A stretch of DNA of 58,028 nt, from contig NZ_PJRP01000017.1 in the NCBI RefSeq assembly GCF_002858765.1, positions 118,762 to 176,789 on the forward strand, read 5' to 3'. How positions within the stretch are numbered: the stretch's first letter is position 1; each line of letters starts with the position of its first letter. The stretch comes from Cupriavidus pauculus (GTDB lineage Bacteria > Pseudomonadota > Gammaproteobacteria > Burkholderiales > Burkholderiaceae). Shown here in pieces: positions 44,878 through 52,748 of the stretch. Both the position numbers and the translations under genes were made by a program. The notes under the pieces were generated by a model. The model was not told the origin of the DNA and searched no databases. It saw only the letters and a program-made list of their open reading frames with translations.

Positions 44878-44910
44878 CGCCGGGAAAGGCGTTCAGCCTT
44901 GCTCCCGGCG
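44878..44910. terminator. Hairpin between convergent LysR and DUF4148 genes
   Basis: CGCCGGGA (44878-44885) and TCCCGGCG (44903-44910) pair, and an inner AAGGC/GCCTT stem sits above a 2-nt bulge with loop GTTCA. On the minus strand CTTTTTA precedes it; no T-run follows. Likely a bidirectional terminator. Confidence 0.7.
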
Positions 44911-44950
44911 AGCCTTAAAAAGAAGGGGTGCTTATTTGTGACTGCCCCAG

Positions 44951-45202
44951 TCACTGTGTAGTCGCAACGTTCTTCGCCTGCTGCTCTGCGAGGCGCGCTT
45001 CGGCAGCTTGCAGGTCTGCGGGGTAGTTGCCTTCACGATGCGGATCGTAGCCCAGCGTCTCGAGCGCAGACAGTTCGCGCCGCACCTGTTCCCGGGTCGA
45101 TACCTGATTGCTGTTCGCTGTATGAGCCTGACAGATTGAAAGGCTGGCGGCGAGGAGGCCAAGGGTGGCGAAAACGTTGCGCAAGGTGTTATTCGTCTTC
45201 AT
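44951..45202 (-). CDS. DUF4148 exported protein
   Basis: 83 residues. Signal peptide about 1-26 (MKTNNTLRNVFATLGLLAASLS, cleaved after CQA). The mature part has the DUF4148 signature VSTREQVRRELSALETLGYDPHREGNYPADLQAAEARLAEQQAK. Same family as the gene at 3,045-3,311. It lies downstream of an ECF sigma / anti-sigma pair on the same strand with an 80-bp gap, so it may be a member of that sigma regulon. Confidence 0.88.
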   Translation of the reverse strand: MKTNNTLRNVFATLGLLAASLSICQAHTANSNQVSTREQVRRELSALETLGYDPHREGNYPADLQAAEARLAEQQAKNVATTQ

Positions 45203-45281
45203 GATTGACTCCAGTTATGGATTGGGATCGCAGCACATCGGACTTGACGTGCCTAACACGTAGACGCTGATTCCTGTCGAT

Positions 45282-45548
45282 TTATTCCAGGGATTTGCCT
45301 CTGATGACGCCTAAAGGAACGGGCCATGCCCAGCACGGACTTGTCTGCGAAAGCGGGATGGGTTCCCTCAACACGGGTGCGTACGCATCTCGCAATGTCT
45401 TCCGGTGTGCGAGATACATGTCCACCCGCGCTGCCACCGGAGGATGGGCGACGAGATATGCGTCGATGTCCTTGCATCGCTCGCCATCGAGCGTGTTGTC
45501 CACATACGCGAGACGCTCTTCCTCCTGGATCGGACGACTCTCGTTCAT
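45282..45548 (-). CDS. Anti-sigma factor, apparently truncated
   Basis: 88 residues from the ATG at 45548, one base after the sigma stop. The N-terminal domain, MNESRPIQEEERLAYVDNTLDGERCKDIDAYLVAHPPVAARVDMYLAHRKTLRDAYAPVLREPIP, matches the cytoplasmic sigma-binding domain of transmembrane anti-sigma factors in Burkholderiales. The family then has a membrane helix and a periplasmic domain (200-250 residues in all). Here the frame ends after SPCWAWPVPLGVIRGKSLE with no membrane segment, and I find no continuation in other frames. The protein could still sequester the sigma factor but could no longer receive an envelope signal. Confidence 0.75.
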   Translation of the reverse strand: MNESRPIQEEERLAYVDNTLDGERCKDIDAYLVAHPPVAARVDMYLAHRKTLRDAYAPVLREPIPLSQTSPCWAWPVPLGVIRGKSLE

Positions 45549-45549
45549 T

Positions 45550-46080
45550 TCACCCTCCGCAATGCCGCAACGCCGCAATTGGCCCGGCATCCTGACGGGT
45601 GCCTCTGACCAGCCGAATCAACCGGTCCCGTGCGCGGGACAGCCGAGACATCACCGTGCCAATTGGAATGTCGAGAGTCTTCGCCACCTCGGCGTACGAC
45701 ATGTCCTCCAACGAGATAAGCAGGAGCACGCTGCGCTGCTCGGGAGAAATGGTGTCCACGGCATCGATCAGATCCTGATAGATCAGACCATCCTCTTGCG
45801 TTGCGCACGTCGAGAGAGACTCCGCGACGTCTTCGATGGCGACCTGCCTGTTGCCGGCGCTGGTGTTTTTTCGAAAGGCACTCATGACCAGGTTGTGGAG
45901 TATTGCGAATACCCAGCTCCTGGTGTCTGCCGATAAGCGTCGGTCGTCCCAGTGGGTGATCACTCGTTCGAGGCAGTCTTGTACGAGGTCGGCAGCGGCG
46001 CCGCGCTCCTTCATCAGCGCTCGGGCGTATCGGCGCAATGCAGGAATCATTGGCTCGACTTGTTGGAGCATCTCGTTCAC
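45550..46080 (-). CDS. ECF-type RNA polymerase sigma factor
   Basis: 176 residues. Region 2 is seen in IPALRRYARALMKERGAAADLVQDCLERVITHWDDRRLSADTRSWVFAILHNLVMSAFR and region 4 in DAVDTISPEQRSVLLLISLEDMSYAEVAKTLDIPIGTVMSRLSRARDRLIRLV. This is the extracytoplasmic-function family, directing RNA polymerase to a stress regulon. The anti-sigma gene starts one base after its stop, so the two are translationally coupled. The second sigma factor of the window (54,933) has the same IPIGTVMSRL core. Confidence 0.92.
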   Translation of the reverse strand: MNEMLQQVEPMIPALRRYARALMKERGAAADLVQDCLERVITHWDDRRLSADTRSWVFAILHNLVMSAFRKNTSAGNRQVAIEDVAESLSTCATQEDGLIYQDLIDAVDTISPEQRSVLLLISLEDMSYAEVAKTLDIPIGTVMSRLSRARDRLIRLVRGTRQDAGPIAALRHCGG

Positions 46081-46108
46081 GGCGAATCCGGAGTGGCCTG
46101 CTTCTCAG

Positions 46109-46137
46109 ATACGGCCGCCCCTAAGGTGCGGCCGTAT
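46109..46137. terminator. 10-bp inverted repeat between the sigma gene and a broken gene
   Basis: ATACGGCCGC (46109-46118) and GCGGCCGTAT (46128-46137) are exact reverse complements around CCCTAAGGT. It sits 4 bp beyond the end of the broken gene and 29 bp before the sigma start codon. Either a terminator for the upstream unit or an operator of the sigma gene. Confidence 0.6.
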
Positions 46138-46141
46138 GGTC

Positions 46142-46414
46142 TCACTTACGCTGTACCTGAACGGGGGCGGCGGCTTTGCCCTCTACGGACGGGGCAATCA
46201 CCAGGAAGCGCTTAGCGCCCGGCGCGCTATCCGTCTGCACCACCTGGCGGATGGGGAGGTAGACGCGTCAGCCCGTTGGAATATTCCCAACCGCCCAATC
46301 AAATTTTGGATCAGGAGCGCTGCCAGCCCACAAAGCCAACTCGCTGACGAGAGTGGCTAATGGCAACGTAAATGTGAGCGAAACGGAAAGGCTACGTACC
46401 GTATTTCCATACAT
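46142..46414 (-). pseudogene. Small exported protein gene with an in-frame stop
   Basis: On the minus strand one frame reads MYGNTVRSLSVSLTFTLPLATLVSELALWAGSAPDPKFDWAVGNIPTG, then TGA at 46,270-46,268, then RVYLPIRQVVQTDSAPGAKRFLVIAPSVEGKAAAPVQVQRK and TGA at 46,144-46,142. The first part looks like a signal peptide plus mature start; the second has good codon and residue composition and ends in the QRK tail typical of short exported proteins. Both halves are in the same frame, so a single nonsense change seems to have split a protein of about 90 residues. Family not recognised. Confidence 0.5.
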
Positions 46415-46490
46415 CCGACGGATGTGTCCGAGATCCGTCCCGAACGGCGAGCGACCGGCGGCAGTGGCATCGGTCGCTTGCCGCCTTCCG

Positions 46491-47243
46491 TCAGATTTGC
46501 GCTTGGCCACCGTCCGCGAACAGTTCGGCGCCGTTCACGAAGCTCGAATCATCCGAGGCCAGGAAGAGGGCGGCACCGGCAATTTCGTCGGGCTCTCCAA
46601 CGCGTCCCATCGGGATGCGTGAAGCGAGATAGTCCAGCAGGCCCTGCTGTTGCGTGGCGTCCGGTCCGGCCAGTTCCACGAGGCCGGGAGTACGAGTCGC
46701 GCCCGGGCTGAGGGTGTTGACACGAATGCCGCGGTCCTTCAGGTCAAGAATCCAGCTACGCGCGAAAGCCCGGATGGCGGCCTTCGAGGCGGAATAGACG
46801 CTGAAGGCCGCGGTCCCTTCAATAGTCGTGGTGGAACCGGCGAGAATCACCGAGGCACCCTTTGCAAGCAGCGGCAGCGCTTTCTGCACGGTGAATAGCG
46901 TGCCCTTGACGTTGCGGTCGAAGGTGTCGTGGTAGTGCGCCTCGGTGATATCGCCAAGCGGCAGCATCGTGCCGCCGCCTGCATTGGCGAACAGCACATC
47001 GAGCCGGCCCTTTTCGGCGCGGATCTGCTTGTAGAGCTGATCCAGCTCTTCGGGCTTCGACGAGTCCACGCGCACACCGGTGGCGTTGCCAATGGTTGCG
47101 ACAGCGGCGTCGAGCTCGGCCTGACGGCGGCCAGTGACATATACATGGGCGCCTTCCGCGGCGAAGCGTTTGGCCGTGGCCAGTCCGATGCCGCTCGTGC
47201 CACCGGTAACGAGGGCGATCTTGTTGTCGAGTCTGCGGGTCAT
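46491..47243 (-). CDS. SDR family oxidoreductase
   Basis: 250 residues from the ATG at 47243. Cofactor motif TGGTSGIGLATAKRF near residue 12, VTGRRQAELDAAV (Arg-Arg after strand 2, so NADP), NAGGG at about 84, catalytic Ser in LAGSTTT, Tyr-x-x-x-Lys in YSASKAAIRAF and the closing NGAELFADGG. Glucose/ribitol dehydrogenase-like class C SDR. It is divergent from the LysR gene at 47,364 across 120 bp, the classical arrangement in which LysR activates or represses an SDR gene. Confidence 0.9.
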   Translation of the reverse strand: MTRRLDNKIALVTGGTSGIGLATAKRFAAEGAHVYVTGRRQAELDAAVATIGNATGVRVDSSKPEELDQLYKQIRAEKGRLDVLFANAGGGTMLPLGDITEAHYHDTFDRNVKGTLFTVQKALPLLAKGASVILAGSTTTIEGTAAFSVYSASKAAIRAFARSWILDLKDRGIRVNTLSPGATRTPGLVELAGPDATQQQGLLDYLASRIPMGRVGEPDEIAGAALFLASDDSSFVNGAELFADGGQAQI

Positions 47244-47363
47244 GGTGATTCTCCTTGCCTGGTTTCGGTTGATTGCGAGTCGCGAGAGGCGATGGAGGAA
47301 GCATATCGACGGTCGCTTCTTTTCGAAATAGAATTGATCGAAAACCATCGTTGCAAAAATGAA

Positions 47364-48305
47364 ATGATCAAGTTTCCGGATTTCGAAGGGTTGGCCATGT
47401 TTGCCAAGGTGGCGGAGGAAGGGTCATTTGCCGCGGCGGCGCGCGCCATGGGTGTGTCCGTGCCGACGGTGTCGCGTGGCGTTGCCAGGCTGGAGGAGCG
47501 GCTTGGCGCGCGGCTTTTCAACCGTACCTCGCGACAACTGGCGTTGACGGAATTCGGCGCGACGATTGCCGAGAAAGCGGGCGAGATCTATCGCCAGGCG
47601 GAAGAGGCCGAGAATGTGGCCAGGGAGATGTCGGTCAAGCCTCGGGGTCTCGTGCGGCTTGCAGTGCCGATGTCCTTCGGACTTCGCTGGGTTGCGCCAC
47701 TGCTACCGGGGTTCTTCCAGGCCTATCCCGAGGTTTCGATTGACCTGCACCTGTCCGATGCCACCGTGGACATCGTCGCCCAGGGGTTCGACGCGGCGTT
47801 GCGGATTGCCGCGTTGCCGGACTCGTCGCTGATCGCCAGGCAACTTTGCCCGGTCTCCCAGATCGTTGTAGCGTCACCCGCCTACCTCGAGCGCTGCGGA
47901 CGCCCGGACCACCCGCGCGATCTTGTCGGCAGACCGTGCCTTTCCTATGCCTACCGGGCGCGCAGCGATGTATGGCGATTCGTCAATGACGCGGGAGAGG
48001 AGCACCCGGTGACGCCGGTCGGTCCGCTGCGCGTGACCAACTCGGAGGCGCTGCTGCCCATGCTGCTGGCGGGGCAGGCCATCGCCGAACTGCCGGATTT
48101 CATGGCCGGCGAGTATCTGGCCGATGGGAGGCTGGAGCCGATCCTGAAGGGCTGGCATCTCACGCGAGGTGGCTTGTATTTTGTGACACCCTCGGCGCGA
48201 GCCCGACCGGCAAAGATCACCGTTCTGGTGGACTATTTTGCCAAACACTTGTCGTTGCCCAATTGGGCGCCGCAGCGCGATGCGGAGCGGCTGGCGCGAG
48301 GGTGA
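47364..48305 (+). CDS. LysR family transcriptional regulator (paralogue B)
   Basis: 313 residues from the ATG at 47364. DNA-binding domain FEGLAMFAKVAEEGSFAAAARAMGVSVPTVSRGVARLEERLGARLFNRTSRQLALTEFG and effector domain RLAVPMSFGLRWVAPLLPGFFQAYPEVSIDLHLSDATVDIVAQGFDAALRIAALPDSS. Nearly identical in layout and motifs to the LysR at 43,936, so the two are recent paralogues. This copy sits divergent to an SDR gene and is the more likely ancestral regulator-target unit. The frame is open far upstream, but only this start gives a normal LysR N-terminus. Confidence 0.93.
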   Translation: MIKFPDFEGLAMFAKVAEEGSFAAAARAMGVSVPTVSRGVARLEERLGARLFNRTSRQLALTEFGATIAEKAGEIYRQAEEAENVAREMSVKPRGLVRLAVPMSFGLRWVAPLLPGFFQAYPEVSIDLHLSDATVDIVAQGFDAALRIAALPDSSLIARQLCPVSQIVVASPAYLERCGRPDHPRDLVGRPCLSYAYRARSDVWRFVNDAGEEHPVTPVGPLRVTNSEALLPMLLAGQAIAELPDFMAGEYLADGRLEPILKGWHLTRGGLYFVTPSARARPAKITVLVDYFAKHLSLPNWAPQRDAERLARG

Positions 48306-48616
48306 AGTACTTTTTTGATGAGAGGCGGTACAGTTCCAACGCTTGATGAGAGCCGCGTGCGAAGGCTCGCTTGTTATCGGCGGTCGCAGAACGACCCACT
48401 CCGGTCAGATAAACTTCTCCGAACCGGTCGGTCAGTCAAATCCGGGTTTTGCGAATTGGAGTGCCGATAAGCGGCCGTTGGCGTCCTCACCCCATCGGCC
48501 AAGAGCAGCCGTTCGACGCGACGAGCTAAAGCGTTGAAAATGAGCGTTCCAGTGCCCTCAGGTGCACACGCACACTTGTGCGCTCCCGAACGAACAACGA
48601 CACAGCATGAAGATCT
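48306..48616. other. Gene-free stretch with an AAGCGGCC element
   Basis: About 310 bp after the LysR gene. Contains one AAGCGGCC (48,469-48,476), the element that recurs in the intergenic DNA up to 57 kb, and the phrases CCGGTCAG and GACCCACTCCGG that look like debris of the same dispersed family. No frame looks real. Confidence 0.45.
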
Positions 48617-48994
48617 ATGCCAAATTTTTTGTGGGAACCACTAGATTTTCTTGACGCTCTTGATATCGTTCCAATCGAGGAAGAGAATGGTATTTCGTAT
48701 CAGTATCTCGTTTCGAGAGAGACACTATTCCTGAGCCATAACAATATGGCCACTTAACTGCGACGTGGAGCTATTGCTCAAGAGCGAAGGGATAACAGAG
48801 CCTCGAGTGCGGCTCAGCTTGTTGGACTGTACGGGGGCTCGCATCGTTCGAGACGACCAAATGAGCAATATATCGAATTTTCTGCAGCAAAACCGTTCGA
48901 CGGGCGTTACGACCATGCAGATGCGCCGCCCTATGAATTCCGATTGCAAGTCCGGCCTTTTATCCAAGTCACGACTTTTTCGTACCCCGTCTAA
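48617..48994 (+). pseudogene. Small gene broken by two compensating frameshifts
   Basis: Three good protein segments lie end to end in alternating frames. Frame A from the ATG at 48617 begins MPNFLWEPLDFLDALDIVPI and runs through SYQYLVSRETLFLS. After about 48,737 the sense continues one frame over: ITIWPLNCDVELLLKSEG, then RVRLSLLDCTGARIVRDDQ. After about 48,857 it returns to frame A: NEQYIEFSAAKPFDGRYDHA, PPYEFRLQVRPF, stop at 48,992-48,994. The composite is a protein of about 125 residues with an acidic N-terminus and beta-rich end, of the size of toxin-immunity or accessory proteins. I do not recognise the family. No single open frame covers it, so an ORF scan misses it. Confidence 0.6.
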
Positions 48995-49100
48995 AAGAAT
49001 TTGATCATGGGTCGACCGACTGCATCATCGCATTGAATCCACGCCCCCGAATCTGGATTCTGATTCGCATGCAACCAGCAGCCGGTAAGTTAGACCTGTC

Positions 49101-49568
49101 TCATTCGAGTTGCGAAAGGAGCCTCCCAGGAAGACGCTCGCGCACCGCATCGATCGTTGCCTCGGCGTCCCCGAACAACGTTGTATTGAGTTCGAGTTTT
49201 GCGCCGTCCATGCCAAGAAAATGGTACGAACTGCCCCGGAACGACACGCGGTGTATTTGATCCCAGCCAAGATAAGAATGCTCACAAAGCTTACCGTTGG
49301 ACAGGACGAATGATTGCCGCACCCCATCGTCACTCACCACAATGGAGCAGAGCGAATATAGTCGCGCGAGCAGCCACGCAAAGACAGCGATGATCGTGCC
49401 GCAACTGATTACCGCAACCGGCACATTGCCATTTTGCTGGCTGACTTGCCCCTGCACGGCCCAAATCATCAGCGTGATCACAAGCAGGCATAATCCGCAC
49501 ATAAGCAACCTGAGCCAGGCACGCACATACACCGGAGAGGACTGACCGTCACGAGAAGTACTGTTCAT
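49101..49568 (-). CDS. Membrane protein with PH-like C-terminal domain
   Basis: 155 residues. Two hydrophobic segments close together (about 17-40, LRLLMCGLCLLVITLMIWAV; about 50-70, VPVAVISCGTIIAVFAWLLA), then a soluble beta domain: IVVSDDGVRQSFVLSNGKLCEHSYLGWDQIHRVSFRGSSYHFLGMDGAKLELNTTLF, closing with a helix (ATIDAVRERL). The domain order matches the bacterial PH-like proteins anchored by a helical hairpin. They occur near secretion or immunity genes in Burkholderiaceae. Function unknown. Confidence 0.7.
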   Translation of the reverse strand: MNSTSRDGQSSPVYVRAWLRLLMCGLCLLVITLMIWAVQGQVSQQNGNVPVAVISCGTIIAVFAWLLARLYSLCSIVVSDDGVRQSFVLSNGKLCEHSYLGWDQIHRVSFRGSSYHFLGMDGAKLELNTTLFGDAEATIDAVRERLPGRLLSQLE

Positions 49569-49682
49569 TACGCTACCCTAGCATTGACTACTTGGTCGGT
49601 GACGCATGCCGAAGAGGGGTGTCATCACAGCGCCACAACCCAGCGCTTCGCTAAAACCAGCGCGGATGTTTCTCGAAGCGCT

Positions 49683-49892
49683 TCATCTCCATTCGCACGA
49701 TGCATTGCAGCCCTTCGATATGTCCGCCTGCTGCCAGTGGTCGGCTTGGCATGCCTCGACCCAAATCTGCGAGAGAGTGTTTAGGTCCTCGGAATTATGG
49801 GATAACTGATTCAATACAACCGAATAGAACGTCCATGGCTTATCCCAATCCCGGAACGCGTTTGCTACCTCAATAAGATCGGATCTAGCCAT
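49683..49892 (-). CDS. Small hypothetical protein, possibly deleted internally
   Basis: 69 residues. Starts MARSDLIEVANAFRDWDKPWTFYSVVLNQLSHNSEDLNTLSQIWVEAC and ends QADISKGCNASCEWR. The first 60 residues resemble a widespread family of small Burkholderiaceae proteins near secretion-system genes, which are normally about 90-110 residues and end in a Tyr/Trp-Arg motif. Here the Ala-Ser-x-x-Trp-Arg end follows the middle directly, as if an in-frame piece was lost. This comparison is from memory and uncertain. Confidence 0.5.
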   Translation of the reverse strand: MARSDLIEVANAFRDWDKPWTFYSVVLNQLSHNSEDLNTLSQIWVEACQADHWQQADISKGCNASCEWR

Positions 49893-50167
49893 GATGCGAA
49901 AACTCGAACAATGAGGAGTTAAGATATCACGTCGGATGTCTGCTTTTGGGCGAGCCGACAGACCGCTATGGGTCGGACTGCGTCAGTCCGCTCATCAATC
50001 CCATCGCCGGAAAGCGGCCAGTGGACTTCAGTCGCCCAGAAGCGGCCAGTCAGCAGTGCGTACTCCCGACCCTAAGCGGAAGTAGCCGATTCGAAATCCG
50101 CCGACGTAAAGCGGCCATCCCAGCTTGTACGCCACACGGGTCAACTTCCCCACGTGCGAGCGGTCGA
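49893..50167. repeat. Intergenic stretch with three AAGCGGCC elements
   Basis: AAGCGGCC occurs at 50,012-50,019, 50,040-50,047 and 50,109-50,116 within 105 bp, each preceded by a purine-rich GGA/AGA/GTA. Similar elements lie at 48,469, 50,621 and 57,258. The spacing is irregular and the flanks differ, so they look like degenerate copies of a dispersed intergenic family and not a clean array. No coding frame here is convincing. Confidence 0.5.
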
Positions 50168-50545
50168 CTACGCGTCACCACCGCTCGCGGTGAAAGACCG
50201 AAGCGTATCCTCTCGGGGCAGTTCTGAGGGCGCATCACCGGCGAGTCCGTAGACTTCGATGCCACTTAGCAAACCAGCGCTCTCATAAATGAAGATTCCT
50301 GCTGGCGCATCGTCCGGGCCAAAGAGGAAGTCCCCGAGAACATGCACCCCCGGCGGTGCAGGCTGGTTGCCCTTGATCTGAAAATTGATGCTTGCACAAC
50401 CGCAGGGGCAGCGCCACGGAGTGACTTCCGCCACCGCGAGTTGTTCGAGAAACTTTCGCGCGTCAGTTTCGCCGTGTTCCAGCATCCAGCGAGCGAGCGA
50501 CATCTCGGAAGCCAACAGTGGACGGTTTACTTCGAGAGGATTCAT
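50168..50545 (-). CDS. Conserved hypothetical protein with CPCGCA motif
   Basis: 125 residues from the ATG at 50545, preceded by GAGAGGA. Begins MNPLEVNRPLLASEMSLARWMLEHGETDARKFLEQLAVAEVTPWRCPCGCASINFQIKG, then GVHVLGDFLFGPDDAPAGIFIYESAGLLSGIEVYGLAGDAPSELP. The triple-cysteine CPCGCAS motif may bind a metal. The domain is common in Burkholderiaceae and Pseudomonas as a stand-alone protein of unknown function, often near mobile or polymorphic-toxin regions. Cytoplasmic; no signal peptide. Confidence 0.8.
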   Translation of the reverse strand: MNPLEVNRPLLASEMSLARWMLEHGETDARKFLEQLAVAEVTPWRCPCGCASINFQIKGNQPAPPGVHVLGDFLFGPDDAPAGIFIYESAGLLSGIEVYGLAGDAPSELPREDTLRSFTASGGDA

Positions 50546-51290
50546 GGTTTGAGTACTCGAACGGATGCAAGTCAGTTTAGCAGGCGTGAGCTGGGTAGCC
50601 ACCTTCGACGGGGACACTGAAAGCGGCCACTCGCAAACGACTCAAACTGGCCGGGTTGAGGCAGCGCCACCGACAATTCGCTCGCCTGAAATCGGTCGTT
50701 GAGAGACGACGGACGAGATCTCCGCTATTCGAATTGGATAGCGAGGTTGAGCGACCGCTTGTGGCTGCCGGGAAGGGCCCTTCGATTCACCACGCCGCCC
50801 CGCTCCGGAGCTTGCCCAATGGGAACCTGGCGTTTGGCTTCGACGATAAGCCCGAACCACTTCCGCGGCTGGCGCTGATCGCCGGCCTGCCGTCCGCGAG
50901 CCATCCCTTTGTACCCACATACTGTGAGACGGGGCGCGTTTTTTACTCGCTAACTGTGAGATTTCGACCCAGGTAGTTTGCGACGGTGCTCAGCAACTCC
51001 GTGGTCTGTCTAGGTTGGGCTTCCCATTAACTTTGAGATGGGACAACTGTGCTTGGCACCTTGCTCGGTCCCGATGAAAAGCTCGGGGGGGGGCCATCTG
51101 TCAGCGTTTCCCGCCGAGGTATTGACCCGGTCCATCAAGCGGCTCTAGCCGGCACGGCCCGCTATGGGGCCGCTTTCGGCAGATCGGCGACAGCTCGCCG
51201 CCGAGAATTCGCCGGTCCGTCCCGGGCGATCGGGTTCTTCCCGGCCAGGAGCGGACAGTAGCAAGTTAGCGTTTCGGCAATGTGCTTAGT
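50546..51290. other. Gene-free mosaic with short recurring motifs
   Basis: About 745 bp. Contains one AAGCGGCC (50,621-50,628), three related 11-mers (ATACTGTGAGA at 50,919-50,929, TAACTGTGAGA at 50,951-50,961, TAACTTTGAGA at 51,028-51,038) and a run of nine G at 51,085-51,093. No frame has convincing composition. The patchwork is typical of eroded intergenic DNA after loss of a mobile element. Confidence 0.5.
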
Positions 51291-51683
51291 TCAATGCGGG
51301 ATGCGGGCGATGACCTTGATTTCAAAGTCGAAGCCCGCAAGCCAGTTGACGCCGACCGCGGTCCAATTGGGGTAAGGCGCATCGGGGAAGACTTCATCCT
51401 TGACAGCCAGCACGGTATCGAACTGAACTTTCGGATCGGTATGAAAAGTGGTGACATCTACAATATCCTCGAATCCGCAGCCGCCAGCCTTGAGGGTCGC
51501 TTCGAGATTAGCGAAAGCCAAGCGCACCTGGGCCTCGAACTCCGGCTCCGGCGAGCCGTCGCTGCGACTGCCCACCTGGCCTGACACGAACAGAAGCTGG
51601 TCTGACTGGATGGCGGCGGAGTACTTGTGGGTGGCATACAGGTCCTGACGACCGGCGGGAAACACTGCGTTGCGGGGGCTCAT
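51291..51683 (-). CDS. RidA family protein
   Basis: 130 residues, start MSPRNAVFPAGRQDLYATHKYSAAIQSDQLLFVSGQVGSRSDGSPEPEFEAQVRLAFANLEATLKAGG. Middle and end: FEDIVDVTTFHTDPKVQFDTVLAVKDEVF and PYPNWTAVGVNWLAGFDFEIKVIARIP. This is the YjgF/Rid fold. The position normally occupied by the catalytic Arg of RidA proper (...NRV/R...E) reads NWTAVGVNWL, so it is probably a Rid7/Rid-like subfamily member without the deaminase arginine. It is divergent from a LysR regulator, suggesting substrate-induced control. Confidence 0.9.
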   Translation of the reverse strand: MSPRNAVFPAGRQDLYATHKYSAAIQSDQLLFVSGQVGSRSDGSPEPEFEAQVRLAFANLEATLKAGGCGFEDIVDVTTFHTDPKVQFDTVLAVKDEVFPDAPYPNWTAVGVNWLAGFDFEIKVIARIPH

Positions 51684-51798
51684 TCGAGGCTCCGTGGGTG
51701 GGTTGGAGCCCTCACTGTAGCTGTCGACGGTTGCCGGATAAAGCTGCCGTCCCGTGCATCACTATTTGCAGATTCCGAACAATTTCAGGAACGTACCA

Positions 51799-52731
51799 GT
51801 GGACAGACTCGATGGAATGCAAGCGTTCATACGGGTAGCAGAAACAGGAAGCTTCACGAAAGCGGCCGACATCCTGGGAATGAGCAGGGCTACCGTAACG
51901 CAGTTGATCCAGCAGCTGGAAGCACGTTTGCAGACCAAGCTCCTGAATCGCACGACTCGCCGGGTGAATGTCACGACCGATGGCGCCGCATACTATGAAC
52001 GGCTGGTGCGGCTGCTGACGGACCTTGACGACATCGAGGGCAGTCTCCCAAGCAGGTCCACGGCCCCCCGGGGCCGCTTGCGCGTGGATGTGCCGAGTCC
52101 CCTGGCCAACGTCATACTGGTCCCGGCGCTGCCCGCGTTCCATGAACGCTTTCCGGACATTCAAATCGAGATGGGAGCCAGCGACCGCAAGGTCAACCTG
52201 ATTGACGAAAATGTCGATTGCGTCGTGCGTGGCGGCGAGATGCAGGACGGCTGGCTCGTAGCCCGCCATGTGGGTGACCTGAAGCTGGGTGTCTATGCAG
52301 CGCCAGCCTACCTGAGCCGCGCAGGCATTCCCATGCATCCTGATCAGTTGCGCGAACCCGGGCACCACATCGTCAGATATGGCTGGGACAGCAACCTGTC
52401 CTACGCCATGCGTAGGGGAAGCGAAGTGGTGAACCTGGGCGGTCGTCATATACTCGCGATCGATGACGGAAACGCGTACCTCACTGCCGGCTTGGCCGGC
52501 ATGGGCGTGCTGTGGTTACCCGAGTACATGGCCAAGCCGCATATCGCCGGCGGAGCACTGACACCCCTATTCGAGGACTGGCAAATGGATGCGATCCCGC
52601 TCCACTTGGCCTACCCGCCCAACCGTTACATCGGCAAGCCGTTACGCGTGTTTATCGATTGGATTGTCGAGTTGATGTCCGTACATGGGCCGCGCACCGA
52701 TAGACATAGGAAAACTCGACCTGCCGACTGA
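51799..52731 (+). CDS. LysR family transcriptional regulator
   Basis: 310 residues from the GTG at 51799, eight bases after AGGA; an ATG at 51754 is the alternative. Winged helix: MQAFIRVAETGSFTKAADILGMSRATVTQLIQQLEARLQTKLLNRTTRRVNVTTDG. Effector domain: RLRVDVPSPLANVILVPALPAFHERFPDIQIEMGASDRKVNLIDENVDCVVRGGEMQ. CrgA-like LysR. It is divergent from the RidA gene and convergent with the Bug receptor gene. Target most likely the RidA gene. Confidence 0.92.
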   Translation: MDRLDGMQAFIRVAETGSFTKAADILGMSRATVTQLIQQLEARLQTKLLNRTTRRVNVTTDGAAYYERLVRLLTDLDDIEGSLPSRSTAPRGRLRVDVPSPLANVILVPALPAFHERFPDIQIEMGASDRKVNLIDENVDCVVRGGEMQDGWLVARHVGDLKLGVYAAPAYLSRAGIPMHPDQLREPGHHIVRYGWDSNLSYAMRRGSEVVNLGGRHILAIDDGNAYLTAGLAGMGVLWLPEYMAKPHIAGGALTPLFEDWQMDAIPLHLAYPPNRYIGKPLRVFIDWIVELMSVHGPRTDRHRKTRPAD

Positions 52732-52748
52732 GAGCCTCGCCGCTGCGC

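Noticed and set aside
45836..46360. Plus-strand frame of 174 codons across the sigma gene start
   Set aside because: Runs antisense to the clear sigma factor and to the broken exported-protein gene; composition is that of a shadow frame.
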